Translations under genes and position numbers: made by a program
The notes under the pieces: generated by a model
What the model was told of the DNA's origin: nothing
Database searches by the model: none
What the model saw: only the letters and a program-made list of their open reading frames with translations
NCBI GenBank assembly: GCA_036583965.1
Contig: JAZBQD010000027.1
Location: 6,983,187 to 7,047,186, forward strand
Direction: 5' to 3'
Length of the DNA stretch: 64,000 nucleotides
DNA from: Prunella strophiata
Lineage: Eukaryota; Chordata; Aves; Passeriformes; Prunellidae
In this document: positions 36,230 through 48,349 of the stretch, piece by piece
Numbering within the stretch: the stretch's first letter is position 1
Layout: each line of letters opens with the position of its first letter

Positions 36230-36560
36230 TTCATACATTTGGATAACACCAAAGTGCTTGCTGGAAGAACGATAGAATTTAAGATGTAATTGAAAAATAA
36301 AATGAAAGATACTTTCCATAGAATAGATAGGAAATAATGTTCATGACTTTGGAGTATACAAAGCAATAAAAGGCTTTCACGGGTGATTAAATGCTGAAAC
36401 GAAGCTGAGATGTTTGATCACTGTGCAAGTAATTTATTTCAACACTATGAAACATGATTCCTATTATAAGACAAGATAAAAGAAGATACAACAATATTTT
36501 TCTTCTCTTGTGAAGGTCGGGTAGAACAATTAATAATGGAGGGACCAGATGGCTCAAGGG
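36230..36560. promoter_or_regulatory. Candidate conserved regulatory element
   Basis: A repeat-free block retains four CpGs (GAACGATAG about 36267, TTCACGGGTG about 36378, GAAACGAAG about 36397, AAGGTCGGG about 36516). They sit among homeodomain-like words such as GGTGATTAAATG, AAGTAATTTATTTC and CAATTAATAATGG (about 36527). Its texture differs from the surrounding neutral-looking sequence. No exon is evident. Function is inferred from composition. Confidence 0.38.
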
Positions 36561-38568
36561 ACAGGCAGTGGGCTTAAGATTGCTCTTTTAAATGTGGAAC
36601 ATATCAGTAGTAAATAACCTTTGGTATCTTCTGCTTTCCTGCCATATGCAAAGTAAGGCAGTTTTATCAGTCCCTTTCTCTTGGAAAGTGATTGCAGCCT
36701 CGAAAGTCACTCTCATGGCTGGCACACTTGATCCTCTTTCAGCAAAAAGACTAAAGAATACATTGACAGTGTCAACTGGGAGTGAAGGAAATGAATTTGT
36801 GAACTCAGATTTGTGGAATTAGGTGTGCACAGTTGCCCACATATATTTGCAGACTAACAGACCATGTGTAAACACAGATGTATTCCAGGCTTCGGTTCAT
36901 CTCACTTAAAATTTTTTGGCTCACATCCTGTTTTCTTTTGGGGATTTAACTGCTTGAAAGTACTCTTTAATACAATTGGGTATCTAAATACCTGAGTTGT
37001 GAAATACAATAACAATGTGAAACCACCAACCATGTGGATTGGTGGACAGAAAGATAAAAACTTTACAAGTAAACATATTTTGGGGGTGTTTGTAAATCAA
37101 ACAATAGAAAAGTTACAATTCCAAAGCCTCTTGTCATTATAGATGCTGGCAATAGTTTAAGAAATATTTTAATACTGTCTATTTTATACAATTTCTACTA
37201 CTAAAGAACTCTCTTGTTGAACTTTCCAAGTCGTAAAAATCTCTCCCATGTCAGTAATCAGGACTGTGTGTGGAATCTTAATGGGCAGTTTTGTACACAC
37301 TCATGTTACTACTGTACTGTTAATTATTCTGCTATATTTGCATACATAAATATCTCACTAAAAATGTTAATTTACAAGAAAATGAATCAGAAGACCTAAC
37401 AGATTTCCACCACCTAATACTTTAATGGCATAAAGAAACAGTTTTGCTTGGTTTTGTGCAGTTTATCATATTTTAGTTTGCTTTCACTTTTCATTGCAGA
37501 CATCCTCAGGTTATAAATATTGTGTTTCTGTGACTTTTCTTATCAGTTGAAGAGCAAATTTTACATGTCAAAACCAACCTCTTTTATTTTAAAAAGGAGG
37601 ATTTTCTCCAAAGCAACAAGCCTTGATGCTGACAGTAAGAAGTATTTAACCAAGAAAATGATTGCTTAGTCCAGAAGACTTTTATTGTGCAGATTATAAT
37701 GTCTTGTCACAATGGGAAAGACAAGTTTTGCTTAACCCAGAGCTCTATGTTTGGAGAAGCTTCTACTTTGTTCATCTGCCTTTTCCTGGTAATTATCAGA
37801 GCCAAAACTGTAGTAAATAATTCCATGTTTCTTGTCTATTCCAAACCTTGGAGTTACTTAAAACTGATGCTGCAGCAGCATTGGCTGTTCTTGGTGAGTC
37901 ATGGAGTAAAAACTTTGAGGTGGAATAAACTCAGCTTCTGTGCACGAGGTCTCAAGATCTATTCCCTTCTACAAAATTCCAAATGCAAGAAAGTTCATGG
38001 TTCAGTCTTAATCTTGGCAGGACAAAGTGATTTATTTTGTGCCTTTTCAGGTCTACCTGGTGCTTTTAGTTGTGTTTGTATATTTCTTAATTTTCTGTCA
38101 TCTCTGACTTTGGCAAATGGTCTGTACATTGTGCAGTAGTGACAGGTTCTCTTGTTAGATGACTGATGTATTTTTGCCTTATTGTATCTCAATGATTTAG
38201 ATTTTTTTTTTCCATGTTAAATTGCTTTGAGGGAAGTATGGCAGAGTGAAAAGTTGGAGTAGTGAATGTAGGCTTACCTCTGGTATGCAGCAATATTGCT
38301 AAATTCTACTGCCATTTTCTAAGTGTGCAGCTCTGGCATTCAGTACAAAGCACTACCTCTGTAATTCCTATGAAATATTGAACAAACTTAGCCATATGAA
38401 AATATTCAAAATGCCTGCAACAACTTTACTGAAAGGTTAAACCCATCTTTAATGCAGTTCTCACTTTTCCTGAAGGCTGAGATAAAAGTAGAAAGGGCAG
38501 TTTTCTTGATTCAGTTCACATGGCAACATGTTTATAAACACTTGCTTCTGAACAGAAACAATTATATT

Positions 38569-38631
38569 AAAAAAAAAAAAAAAAAAGCGTTTTATTGTTG
38601 TGTACCCTTTGACAAAAAAAAAAAAAAAAAA
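38569..38631 (+). repeat. Paired poly-A runs (18 + 18 nt)
   Basis: Two A runs of equal apparent length are separated by GCGTTTTATTGTTGTGTACC and a few more bases. They could be two tails or a duplicated homopolymer. Assembly length error is also likely in such tracts. Confidence 0.85.
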
Positions 38632-39853
38632 TCTGTTGCTTAATAACCAGTACCATAATTTTCTTAGGAAAATGTAGGAAGAATGCAGAGTGTCTAACAA
38701 TAGATAGAGGTGAATAATCATACACCTGGTACAATAATACCTCAAAGGGAATCTGGATGATGGGATCCATGTTTCCTTACTGCAAGTTTTGCATGAAGGT
38801 GTTACCTGGTGATCTACCTGAAGCATCTCTCAGTGCAGCAAATTATGGTAGGGAAATTACCATGAAGGCAGCTGGTCCTTGACTGGGAAGGTGGATTTGC
38901 ATTCCCTGCACAGAAGTTTTGTGGCATTTGCACAAAAACCTTGGAAAGAGCAGGGACTCACTCTTAACCACTTGCATGAAATCCCTCAGGTCCAAATGTT
39001 CCTGTGGTCCTGAAGAGCAGAGATTGTGGGAGAAGGAAATCCTCACTGGTAAAATATTGGTGGGGAAGGGGAAATCTAAAGGCTGTATGTATGTAGGATT
39101 TGGTGGTTTGATTGTGTTTGATTTGCAGTTTCCAGGTTCTGGTTTCACCTGGGAATCTCAGCACTGCCAGGGATCACCACACACAGCCTGTGGCAGTCCT
39201 GGAATGGTCTTTTGCAACAATTCTGCTTCAGCCAGTCTGAGGTCTAATGCCACATTCAGGTTCCTGTGGTGGATGAGGATTTCAGCTAATTTTAGTGCTC
39301 AAGGACATCTCTGCTTTCAGTTCTTCCTCCCAGCCTCTAAACAAAGATGACATTCATACTTGGGGAGTTCTGACATTCAGATTTATTACGAAATTCTAAT
39401 TGGAAACGACTGTTTCTCAAGGAAAAGTAAAATCCACAAAAGAAATAAGTAGAGAGGATAATAGTGCAGTGCTGTGATGGTTTAATTAATGTTAGGCTAA
39501 CCTTAGGATGTCGCAAATGTCATTTTCTGTTGGCTGCATTGGGACTGAGCTGGGTTTTAGCCCAGAGCAATGTGTGGGCTGTGGGTGGGCAGAGCACTCA
39601 GAGTGTTCTGCCTGAGGATCATGCTGCAGTTCTCCAGTGCCTCCTTCTTCTTTTCCCAACACCCTGTGGCTCAACAGACATTTTATTTTCTCCCTTTTCT
39701 CCTCTTGCTGTTTCCCAGTAGTTGCCCATGGCTAATCCAGAGGCTGACACTGGCATGGAAACAAGTTTGAGTACCTGATAGAAGTAGGTGTGTTTAATTA
39801 GAATATCTTGGTTAGCTGGTGTTAGTTTTTTTGGTGTGGTAGTTTGTTTTTTC

Positions 39854-39874
39854 TTTTTTTTTTTTTTTTTTTTT
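39854..39874 (+). repeat. Poly-T run (21 nt)
   Basis: A T run follows GTTTTTTC and precedes AATTTTGCAG. It has no recognisable partner element. Confidence 0.9.
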
Positions 39875-40439
39875 AATTTTGCAGAGTTCTTTGCATGTAT
39901 CTTATACCTAGTAATAATTCTTAGCACTTTTGTAACACTTGCAATTTCCACAACACTGTACAAACATTGTTTGATTTATCTTACCTGTCTCCTGCAATGC
40001 ACATATTGAAGTGGCAGCTCACATGACAACTTGGATCCTCTGGGCCTTCATTTATTCTTTTCCCCTTGCCCTCAGAGATTTTTCTTTACCACAATCCCCC
40101 AAAAATCTATTAATTCCTCTCTTTAAAAAAATTGCTGAGGAAGAAAATCATGCACAAATATTTTCATTTTCCCACCTTTATCCTGCTGTTTTACATGCTT
40201 TACAAAGTGCTTTTCCTCCTATCTCTATTTCTGATGTATTTTCTTCCCTACATGAAACCCAAACCTAATTCTCTGATACTGCAAGTTGGTATTGCACCTC
40301 TTCAAACTTCAACTCTAAACTCTGAGTTAATGCAAAAACCTGCTCAATATTTCTTCTGGTGCAGAGCTGCCTCTAAGACATGGGGAGGATGACAAGGCAT
40401 TCTTTTCTTTTTTTCTTTTTTTTTTCTGGGGGAAGGCAA

Positions 40440-40860
40440 GCTGCCACAAGAATCTCTGTGGATCAATAAAGCACAATTTATGTAAATCACAGCAGCTGTC
40501 TCCCTTAAATTAAACAAATGGAGCTGGTCCAGCCCGCAGTACTTCAGTGGCCCTTTCCATTTTGGGCTTGCTGAAAGTTTCCCTGAGCAACTGAGAACTC
40601 CACTCTTGCTTCACCTTGGGACTCTGGCGAGTTAAGAAGTGCAATTGCCTGTTTTTTTCTCATTATCTGCAGCTTAGGTCGGAGAGTACCTTCTGCACTA
40701 TCATTTAGATTAATTAATTCACATTTTCCTGGGCTGTTTTGCTATTCTGTCCATAAAACCAGGTCTCCAAACTGCTGTAAAGATAATACAATATACATGT
40801 CATTTCAATTCCATTACTCTTAGGGTCCCTACTAGGCACTGACATCATATTTGCAACTCT
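40440..40860. promoter_or_regulatory. Candidate conserved regulatory element
   Basis: The block has no repeat signature and retains CpGs in CAGCCCGCAG (about 40532), CTGGCGAG (about 40625) and AGGTCGGAG (about 40677). It holds GTGCAATTGCCTG (about 40640), ATTTAGATTAATTAATTCAC (about 40704), and a GATCAATAAAGCACAATTTA stretch at its left end. Dense unique words with homeodomain cores, and a sharp contrast with the T-rich low-complexity sequence just to the left, make this one of the better enhancer candidates. No exon could be supported. Conservation was not testable. Confidence 0.42.
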
Positions 40861-40864
40861 TATT

Positions 40865-42185
40865 CATATGTTCAGTTGGAAATCTCATATTTGATTTTAA
40901 GATAATCATATTTTCATGAAAGTGCACACAACTTCAGTTCCATCTTAGCTCAGTAAAATTATTTATCATACTGTTATTGGAGTAGAAATTATTGGAACAG
41001 CACTGGAAACTTGCCAGCTAACACACACTGAAGCTTTGAGGTATTCAGTCATTTTTACATAATATGCTGAGGTAAATTTATGTAGACTTTTCTTGCAAAT
41101 TGTAGTAGTTTTCCAATTATTTTCTCCCCAGCTTAAGATGTTTGAGGAAAAGATTTAAATGTTTTTATGAAATGCTAAAAAAGAATTTAATGTGGAAAGA
41201 GAATAAATTTAAAGGCTCACTTTACTGTTCCTTAGATAAATGGGTGGAATGCAAAGGAGAATATCTGTGATATGGCTGAAGAAAATAATTTTTCTGAGCA
41301 TTTCCAGGCTCCAAGTGACTGTTTTGGCTTTTCTGGATCCCAATCCTCCCCTCTTTTTGTTTTCCTTCTCCCCTGCTGATGCCTTTCTGTATCAGATTGC
41401 TCTAAGGATGCTCTTTATGGATAAACTAAACACTGCTTTCAGTACCTTATACATGAAGTTGTTATTGGAGTCCCTTTGAGCAGTTAATTTTTGTGTTTCA
41501 GACACTAAAGAGACTTGGAATATGTTAGCCTGACCTTACAGCCTTGAGCTGGTGATCCTCAACTCAACTTGCAAATCTTTGCAGTCAGCAGAGATTTGGT
41601 AGCAGCTTGTTCTGAGCCCAGGCTTGCAGAGTGCAGGATCTGAGATCAGCCTTTCCTCAGGGCCCATCCTCTCCTGCCCTGAGTGGGCAAGATCCCCTGG
41701 TTACAAATGCACTGGGAGCAGGAACAGGTGTGCTGGTCCTGCCTGAGGCAGATCATTCCTGGTCAGCAGTGGGGATGGTTTTTATCCCTAGATACCAATA
41801 AATGCACAGACAAGGAGGGATGGATGGCTCATGTCTAAGAGTGACCTTCAAAGTCAGCCTTAACTGACACTGTAGGCACTGATTAAAATAACTTTCAAAA
41901 CATGTGAAACTTAATGTGTCTTGAAAACAACATTCCTAAATGAAAGAACATAGCAAAAAAGGAAGAAGGGATACACAAGTCTTAGAATCTAGGGCCCTAC
42001 TATGGCAGAAAACATCATAAAGGTCCTTTAAGTTTAAATTCCATCTTAAAGTAAACTTGGATTTTCCCAATAATTGCTTAGAGTGATTATATTTTTTTTT
42101 CTTTCAGAACAGAATCATGAATAATGAAATAGAAATGTGTGGAAATATTATTAAAACTAACAGTAAAATTGCATTTCTGTTTAAT
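40865..42185. other. Non-coding sequence
   Basis: No gene or recognised repeat. A GC-richer patch at 41560-41840 (GGCCCATCCTCTCCTGCCC context) has no family match that I know. The 79-codon frame at 41240-41479 is not protein-like. Confidence 0.55.
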
Positions 42186-42189
42186 ATAA

Positions 42190-42720
42190 ATGTATGTAGC
42201 CAACAAAGGGAAAACCATTGATTATTCTTATACAATCTTAAGTAGTTATTTAGGTGCTAAACCTTTTAATAAAGAGCTAGACTATTTTTAGAGTGAACAC
42301 AAAGTAACAAAACCCCTTTAACAAATTATCCTTAGGAGATTGTTAGAGTTTTAATCGGTTTCTTGTACTTAAACTCATTTTCCCAGCATGATGTACACTA
42401 TCTGTGGGAGCTTTTCATAAGAAATTCACACTATGATTAAGGCACCAGCTATTTCAAGTGAAAACATTGTGAAATGTTACTATTGTTTGGGCAGTTGGAA
42501 CTGAAATGATTGAGTGAAGGATGATAGTTATGCTGCAGGCTAATTACATGGCTAATGTCTTTGCTTTACATATGAATAGATGCTTCTAGAGATGAGCAAT
42601 AACTGAGACTCCATTATCAGTCCAATACAATGCACTTAAATTAGCCACCATTTATGAATACTATTAAAATAAGAGCTGGCTAGTGCTTAGTGATGTTGCA
42701 CTTGACATGTTTTTTGTTAT
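42190..42720. promoter_or_regulatory. Candidate conserved regulatory element (weaker)
   Basis: The block is repeat-free with GTTTTAATCGGTTTC (about 42351), CTATGATTAAGGC (about 42431), CAGGCTAATTACATGGCTAATG (42537-42558), and ACTTAAATTAGCC (about 42634). CpG retention is low (one). The texture is enhancer-like but the evidence is thinner than for the islands at 5020 and 40440. Confidence 0.28.
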
Positions 42721-42724
42721 CAGT

Positions 42725-45700
42725 CTCTAGATGCTGGGTATGGTATACAGGGGAGTTTTGACATAGTCAGAGAAGATGTTTTTACAACATTTTGCTGTTA
42801 ACTACGTATTGATTAAAATCACAGGATTTTTCAATGAGGTAAGAGATCAAAAAAGGCCATGAGAACAAAGGAAAAATGGCATTAGAGGTAATTGTTGCCT
42901 TTGCAAATGCAGTATAAATGAAGCAACATTGGTGAGAGGTTTCATAGCCAAACAATGAAGTTCAGTGGAGCAATGCTAATGGATGCTCTGTCTCAACTTT
43001 TGATACAGAATATTTCAAGCTGACTGAATTTTCAGCTTTAAAGTCAAAATGAAAGACATCATCCCATGTCTGAAAGTGCTTGCCGTGGGTTTTCATGGAT
43101 ACTTAAGGAGTTATTGTACTTTGTGAAAGGCTTAACACAGATTTTGTGTTAAGCAAGATATTGTCTCCTTGGCATTGCCTCTGAGTTCAGTGTGTGTGGG
43201 AAAAACCACAGGAATGTCATGCAGGCAGCACATGGATTAAAAAGAATTAGGTTTTGCTGACAATATGCCTCTTCTAAGTGGCAGCTTAACTGTTTAAAAG
43301 CAAAGATTAAAAAGGTGGGATTAATTATTAATTCCTACTAATCACAGAATTCTTATTAGGCTGTTGTCCCCTTCTCTGCATTTGGGCAGCACAGTGCTCC
43401 TCATGTGGGGCATTTCCCATCTTTTGGCAGGAACACTGGAGCCTGGTGATATGCAGAACTGATTGATGTCTGGTGACATCAGGCTTTTGTCACCTACTTA
43501 CACAGCATCTATCCTCCAATAATGTACAATTTATAGACCAAGCTATCCATCTTCAATACAAGTATAATTTATGCAGTGCTGTAGAGCTGTGTAAGCTGGA
43601 AAGAACATGAAGTGTACAGTCACATTTCAAAGTGCTTTTTTAAAGCAAATGCTCAGAAAAATATTATCTAATTAAATAGAATCAAGTTTATAGCAAATGC
43701 TGAAATTCAGTAGACTTCAACTCCTTGTCTTAAAAGTTAAAAAAGCCAAAAAATGGAAGCATCTCAGATGTGTTTGCAGCATGAGGCCTGAGTGTTTTCC
43801 TTGCTGCCCCTGACACAGGGCAGAAAAACCAATCAAAATAATTGCTCTATGAAATGGCACAAAGCAAGGAAAGGTGCACTGGTGGCAGACACAAATGATA
43901 GACAAGTACTGTGAACCTTTCCTTGAGGAAAGAGCTGCTGTACATGTAGTTTATACTTTATTGTTTAACTGAAATCTTCATTTAAGGCTGCTGGAAGAGA
44001 ATGATGATTAAATGATCTTTTTAATGTTTATTTGATTAATTGTAGCATTGTGTTTTTGCTTTTTACAGTGAAGCTTAGGAATGTTAAATGCTCGCTGTTA
44101 CAATCATCTTGTTTCACTTCTGGGAGTTGATATTAATATCAACTGATTTCATTCTGGTTTTTTCCCATCAGTTGTTTTGGTTTTTAATCAGTTTTGTGTC
44201 ATATTTATAGATAAATATGGCTTGTGAATGTGAGCTTGCTTGCTGTCTAGGATGCCTAGACCACAGCAGCTCCTCTTGAATACAAAATTGCAAGTACAGG
44301 ATGCATCCCTTACATCATGCCTGAGTCTCAGGTAGCAGGTAAATGTGAATAACCTGTGACATATATGTATATATATGTCAATGTAGGAGTAAACACAGAA
44401 ATATTCCTTAACCACCTGCATTTTGTAGGCACACAACTGCATGCATGGGTTACTTTTCTGTTTTGCCTAGAAATCTATGCCAAGGGAAACCTTACTGTTT
44501 ATATCTTACTTGTCAAGAAGGACAGAGCAAGTTTGAACCCCTATGATGGCATTCCTAGGAAAGATTATCCATACATTTTTCCAATAGTTCATGTAGAAGA
44601 CAAACATTCCAGTGTACTTCAAAGTCCTGCCTTAATTGCAAATAAGTATTTTCTCCATTTCCATTTAGCATAGTTTAAATAAAATACTAAAATCTATTTC
44701 CGTTTGCAGATAAGTCTCACCTCACCTGAGACAATACTGAAAGGTATTCTTTCTTTAATTCATGCCAAACTTGCTTTTATTTAATTACTTTCCTTTTCAC
44801 AAATGGCAGTACTGCCTGTACTGATCATCTCTAAAACCTGTACAGATTTTCTTTGCTCACAAAATTAGGCTAGATAAGAGTAAATGACCTCTACAATCTT
44901 CTGGATGTGGAGGTGCCTCATGCTAGTTAAATGTGATTATTGCTTCTCTTTGTTTATCTCTTATCCAGTGAGATCACCAACTTCTGTTAAATCAACATCA
45001 AAAATGTTTTGTTATGTGCTTCACAAACTTTATCTACATCCACTTTCTTCTCTCAGTTTTCCCTAGTAAAATTATTAACTGGATGGTCTCCAGGATCCCC
45101 TCTTGAAATCTTTAGTGTTTTTACTTCATCATGGATGCAGCAGTGAACGTGAGAGTGAAACATGTAATAAAGTTTCAAATAATTTTAAAGCTGGTAGTGT
45201 TGTGCATATTGTCAGGATAATTGAGCAGAAATGTCTCTATCTGGCTATCTAATGCAACTCCACATATATAGGCTTTTATTTTCTTGTGCCCATTACATTT
45301 ACAATTGCATTCTTTGATATTCTTTCCTGCACTTAAGGAAATTGTCCCCACCAACATGTTATGCAGCTGTGAGTAAATTCTTGGCATGGACAAGCATTTT
45401 GGATTATCTGAAATATTTTTGAAAAGTAATGAGTTCAATATGAGGCTTAAATTTGTCTGAATTGATTTTCTGACAGCATTATCAATGATGTGCATTATAT
45501 AAGTTTTTAGTTATCATTTTGTTACTGTCATTTCCATGTGACCCATATAAGGAGAGCATTTTTGTTGGTTCTCTGGTAAGCAGTTGTTGGTGCTCATTTT
45601 CCTTCAGTTCTCATCTCTTTTATAGGGGGAACTTTAAATTCAAGAACACATTAAATTTTGCACAGACAAAAAAAAAAAATAAAGTGCTGTGTTATAGCCT

Positions 45701-46490
45701 TCAGATATTCCCATCCAACCTATGAAGAACAAATATGGATAATGATGTCTATCCTCAATCTGTGTGTGTAGGTAAAAATTCTTCATATTCGTGGAAGAAG
45801 CAGTCATGGTGTTCCAGCTCAGATGTGACTATACTTAGGTCAGTTTACCTCTGTCCTGTTTATTAATCAGATAATTTGCTGATTTTGTTAAGAGCTGCCC
45901 AGATTTCAGAAGTTCTACTTAGTCTACCAGCTTTGAGAATCACTTGTATCTTAGCCAGCAGCAGAATATCCATCCCAACATACCAACCCAAGGGATGTTC
46001 CCTGGATGGTTTCCTGTGAGAGGAGGTTCAGTCTTTGCTGTGTGACAGAAAAATGGAGAAAGCTCCTGGCCATTGCTGGTTAAAGCATCCATTTAATGAC
46101 AGACACCAGCAGAGCAGTGCTTTGCATGAGCAAGCAAGGAGGTGTCACATCAGCTCCTTAATGCAAAGGGGTGATTTCTCTGGGGAGCTGGTGTGTTTTC
46201 CCACAGAATCACAATATCTGTGATTCATCTCCTCTGCTTTAGAAATACATTCACAACTCCTATTGGCAAACATTTCTCACAAAGTCTGGAGTGGACAGGC
46301 AAGGGTTTGATCTTTGTGCCTGCACTGGATCAATGGAATTGGCTATTCAAATGCCATGCTTGCATTTCTTACATTGTAATGCTCCAGAGCAAGACAAACT
46401 ATGTCTTGGCTTTTATGGGAATGCTTAGCAGAATTAAGATCTGTCAAGGCATGGCTCTTGCCAGGGTTAGCTTCAATTTTTGACTGCCAG
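42725..46490. other. Non-coding sequence with palindromes
   Basis: No gene is recognised. A perfect 20-bp palindrome (44125-44144) and an imperfect AT palindrome (44357-44380) lie 212 bases apart. Reading frames up to 106 codons show no domains. Confidence 0.58.
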
Positions 46491-46494
46491 TGTT

Positions 46495-46715
46495 TGTACT
46501 CGCTGCTCTCAGCCCTCTAAGCTGAAGCAAATCCATGACCCCCAACATTTCTTTGTATTTTAACTTCTCAAACACCTTAATCATTGTGGTGGCCTCCTAC
46601 TGCTCACTGGCAGGTTTTCAGTGTCTGTCATGATCTGGGGAGGACCAAAACTAGACATCTTATTGCTGATGTCTGAATGAGTGCTGAGCAGAATGGGGTG
46701 TTTATTTCTCATTTA
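46495..46715 (-). mobile_element. Ancient CR1 LINE fragment, minus strand
   Basis: Read on the plus strand, GCCCTCTAAGCTGAAGCAAA, TTCTCAAACACCTTAATCAT, GTGGTGGCCTCCTACTGC, GGGGAGGACCAAAACTAGAC, then GAGTGCTGAGCAGAATGGGG fit the complement of the CR1 3' UTR-proximal region, in the order usual for avian CR1 (GCCCCTTAGCTTAGGC, CTCCAAACCCTTTACCATC, GTAGCCCTCCTCTGG, GGGGACCCAGAACTGGAC, GAGCAGAGTAGAGGGG). Divergence is much greater than in the copies at 29325 and 33144, so this insertion is older. It is non-coding. Confidence 0.65.
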
Positions 46716-46857
46716 ATTACACATTTTTAAGAATCTTGTTTATTACCTAAAGCTATGTACTGTTGTTGTTGCCTAAGTGTTAACTGACATGTTCTAATGT
46801 GAAGACTTCTTGTGAGTAGGTCTTAAAGGTGCTTATTTATGGCATGAAAAATGTTGT

Positions 46858-46960
46858 CACCTTACAGACAGGGAGCTGAGCCATTCCATGGCAAAGTGAT
46901 TTTTGAAAGGTCATCTCACACACTGAGTCTGGGAAGCATGCAGGTATTGGTTCTCCCTTT
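46858..46960 (-). repeat. MIR SINE relic, minus strand
   Basis: CTTACAGACAGGGAGCTGAG, CATGGCAAAGTGATTTTTG, AAAGGTCATCTCACACACTG, AGTCTGGGAAGCATGCAGG, and TTGGTTCTCCC match in order the reverse complement of the MIR core (TTACAGATGAGGAAACTGAG, AGGTTAAGTGACTTG, AAGGTCACACAGC, AGTGGCAGAGC, ATTTGAACCCAGGTC). It lies about 140 bases from the ancient CR1 fragment. It is a pre-avian fossil. Confidence 0.6.
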
Positions 46961-46964
46961 ACTG

Positions 46965-48175
46965 TACACACAGAAAAGGTGCTAAATCACATGAGAAATC
47001 AACCAGTCTTTTGATTCTTTATAAAAATAAATTTTTAGAACTATCTGACAGATATACATGGTAGAATAGCCTGAGATCACAAGTTGAACCTTTAGTTTCT
47101 GGTGCAGGTTACTAAATGAGTTCCTCTCATACCAGATTGACTTTATCTTGTTCCTGTGCTTATAAACCAAATATTTAAAAAAATCATACTATCCAAGTAT
47201 CATCCTTCTCAAAACACCTTATTCTAGTATCTGAGAAATCAACTGTGACAATTGAGCAGTTGATGCCAGCCTTGCCTGTGTGTTAAGAGTGTATACAGTG
47301 CATCCCAAAAACTGCATTGGTTCAAGATTAACTCCTTCTTTTATAATATACAGAGATGCACAAAAAATACCAAAGAGGAAGAAAGAAATCTCCCCACACA
47401 ATAATTCCTGTGACTGACTGTAAAACTTTAGTTGGAATTATCAGTGTCAGTTTGGTGAATTACTCCACTTAAAATAGAAACAGGTCACATGGATTATAAT
47501 AAGATTCTAAATGCTTTGGAGACAAGTGCTGAATGGAGCTTCATCCTACAGAAATACACTTGTCTACCAAGAAATAATTAGTTTCAGATGGACCAGAACT
47601 CCTGGACTGCAGCACTGTGCAAAGGAGTGTGGAACATGCCAAACACTTAGGGTGCAGCTCTGCAGCACATTTAACCTTTGTATCCTGGTTCTGTGGGTTG
47701 TAGCCACATTCTGTTGCTCCCTGAACTGATGAAATATAAACACCAAGCCTGGTGTTAGACCTGCCTTGCCCTTTTCTCCCCACTGTACAATTCCCAGTGC
47801 AGCATAAATGATTTACATTGTAATTTGGGGGAGTGGCTGTAGTTCACAGGACTCTTTCAGAAGTCTTTCCTAGGTCTTCTCTCTGGATTTTTGTCTCCCC
47901 TCCAAGCTCTGATGGGCAAAAGGCATAACTGTCCACTCAGTTCCATTTTTTAATCACATTCTCTGATACACACATAATTTAGTCATCATCATCAAGAGGA
48001 GCTCTTCTTCTCACAAAAGAAATTGCCATTATAGTGGAAAAAGTCCTGTAAGTGTGATGAGAGACCACAACTATCATGCACAGAAGGACAAATTACTACT
48101 TAAGCAAGCTGAACAGAATTTAGATGAAGGAGAGGAGAATAACAACAGGAAATTACTATTGAGAGTGGTCATATG
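46965..48175. other. Non-coding sequence, nothing specific
   Basis: No gene, RNA gene or recognisable repeat is seen. Frames up to 80 codons on either strand lack domain features. Confidence 0.58.
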
Positions 48176-48179
48176 AGGA

Positions 48180-48345
48180 AAAATACTTGGTGAAAATTAT
48201 TTTCATTAAATTTAAATGTTAGACTCAGCAAGATGAATATAGCACTTCCCAAATAAAGTCAGCTTGCAATGATTGAACCAAATAAATATATATTAGCATC
48301 CTTTTCTGATTAATCTAATTTAAATGCAAATTAAATAGACATAAA
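48180..48345. promoter_or_regulatory. Candidate POU/homeodomain motif cluster
   Basis: An exact octamer ATGCAAAT lies at 48324-48331, and a variant octamer ATTAGCAT at 48292-48299. Between and around them are GATTAATCTAATT and AAATTAAATAG. The cluster sits in AT-rich sequence, so chance matches are possible. An exact octamer, a variant octamer and paired TAAT cores within 50 bases is the reason for listing it. Confidence 0.25.
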
Positions 48346-48349
48346 AGTG

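Larger units (their letters stand above)
36565..40430. other. Non-coding sequence with A/T runs
   Basis: No gene is supported. The 150-codon frame at 37687-38139 and the 143-codon frame at 38919-39350 show no domain and have irregular composition. Two 18-nt A runs (38569-38586, 38614-38631) flank a 27-base spacer. A 21-nt T run lies at 39854-39874. A GC-richer patch covers 38840-39340. Confidence 0.55.

Noticed and set aside
37687..38139. 150-codon plus-strand frame
   Set aside because: Cysteine-, leucine- and serine-rich translation without recognisable family; stray hydrophobic runs do not form a convincing membrane protein.
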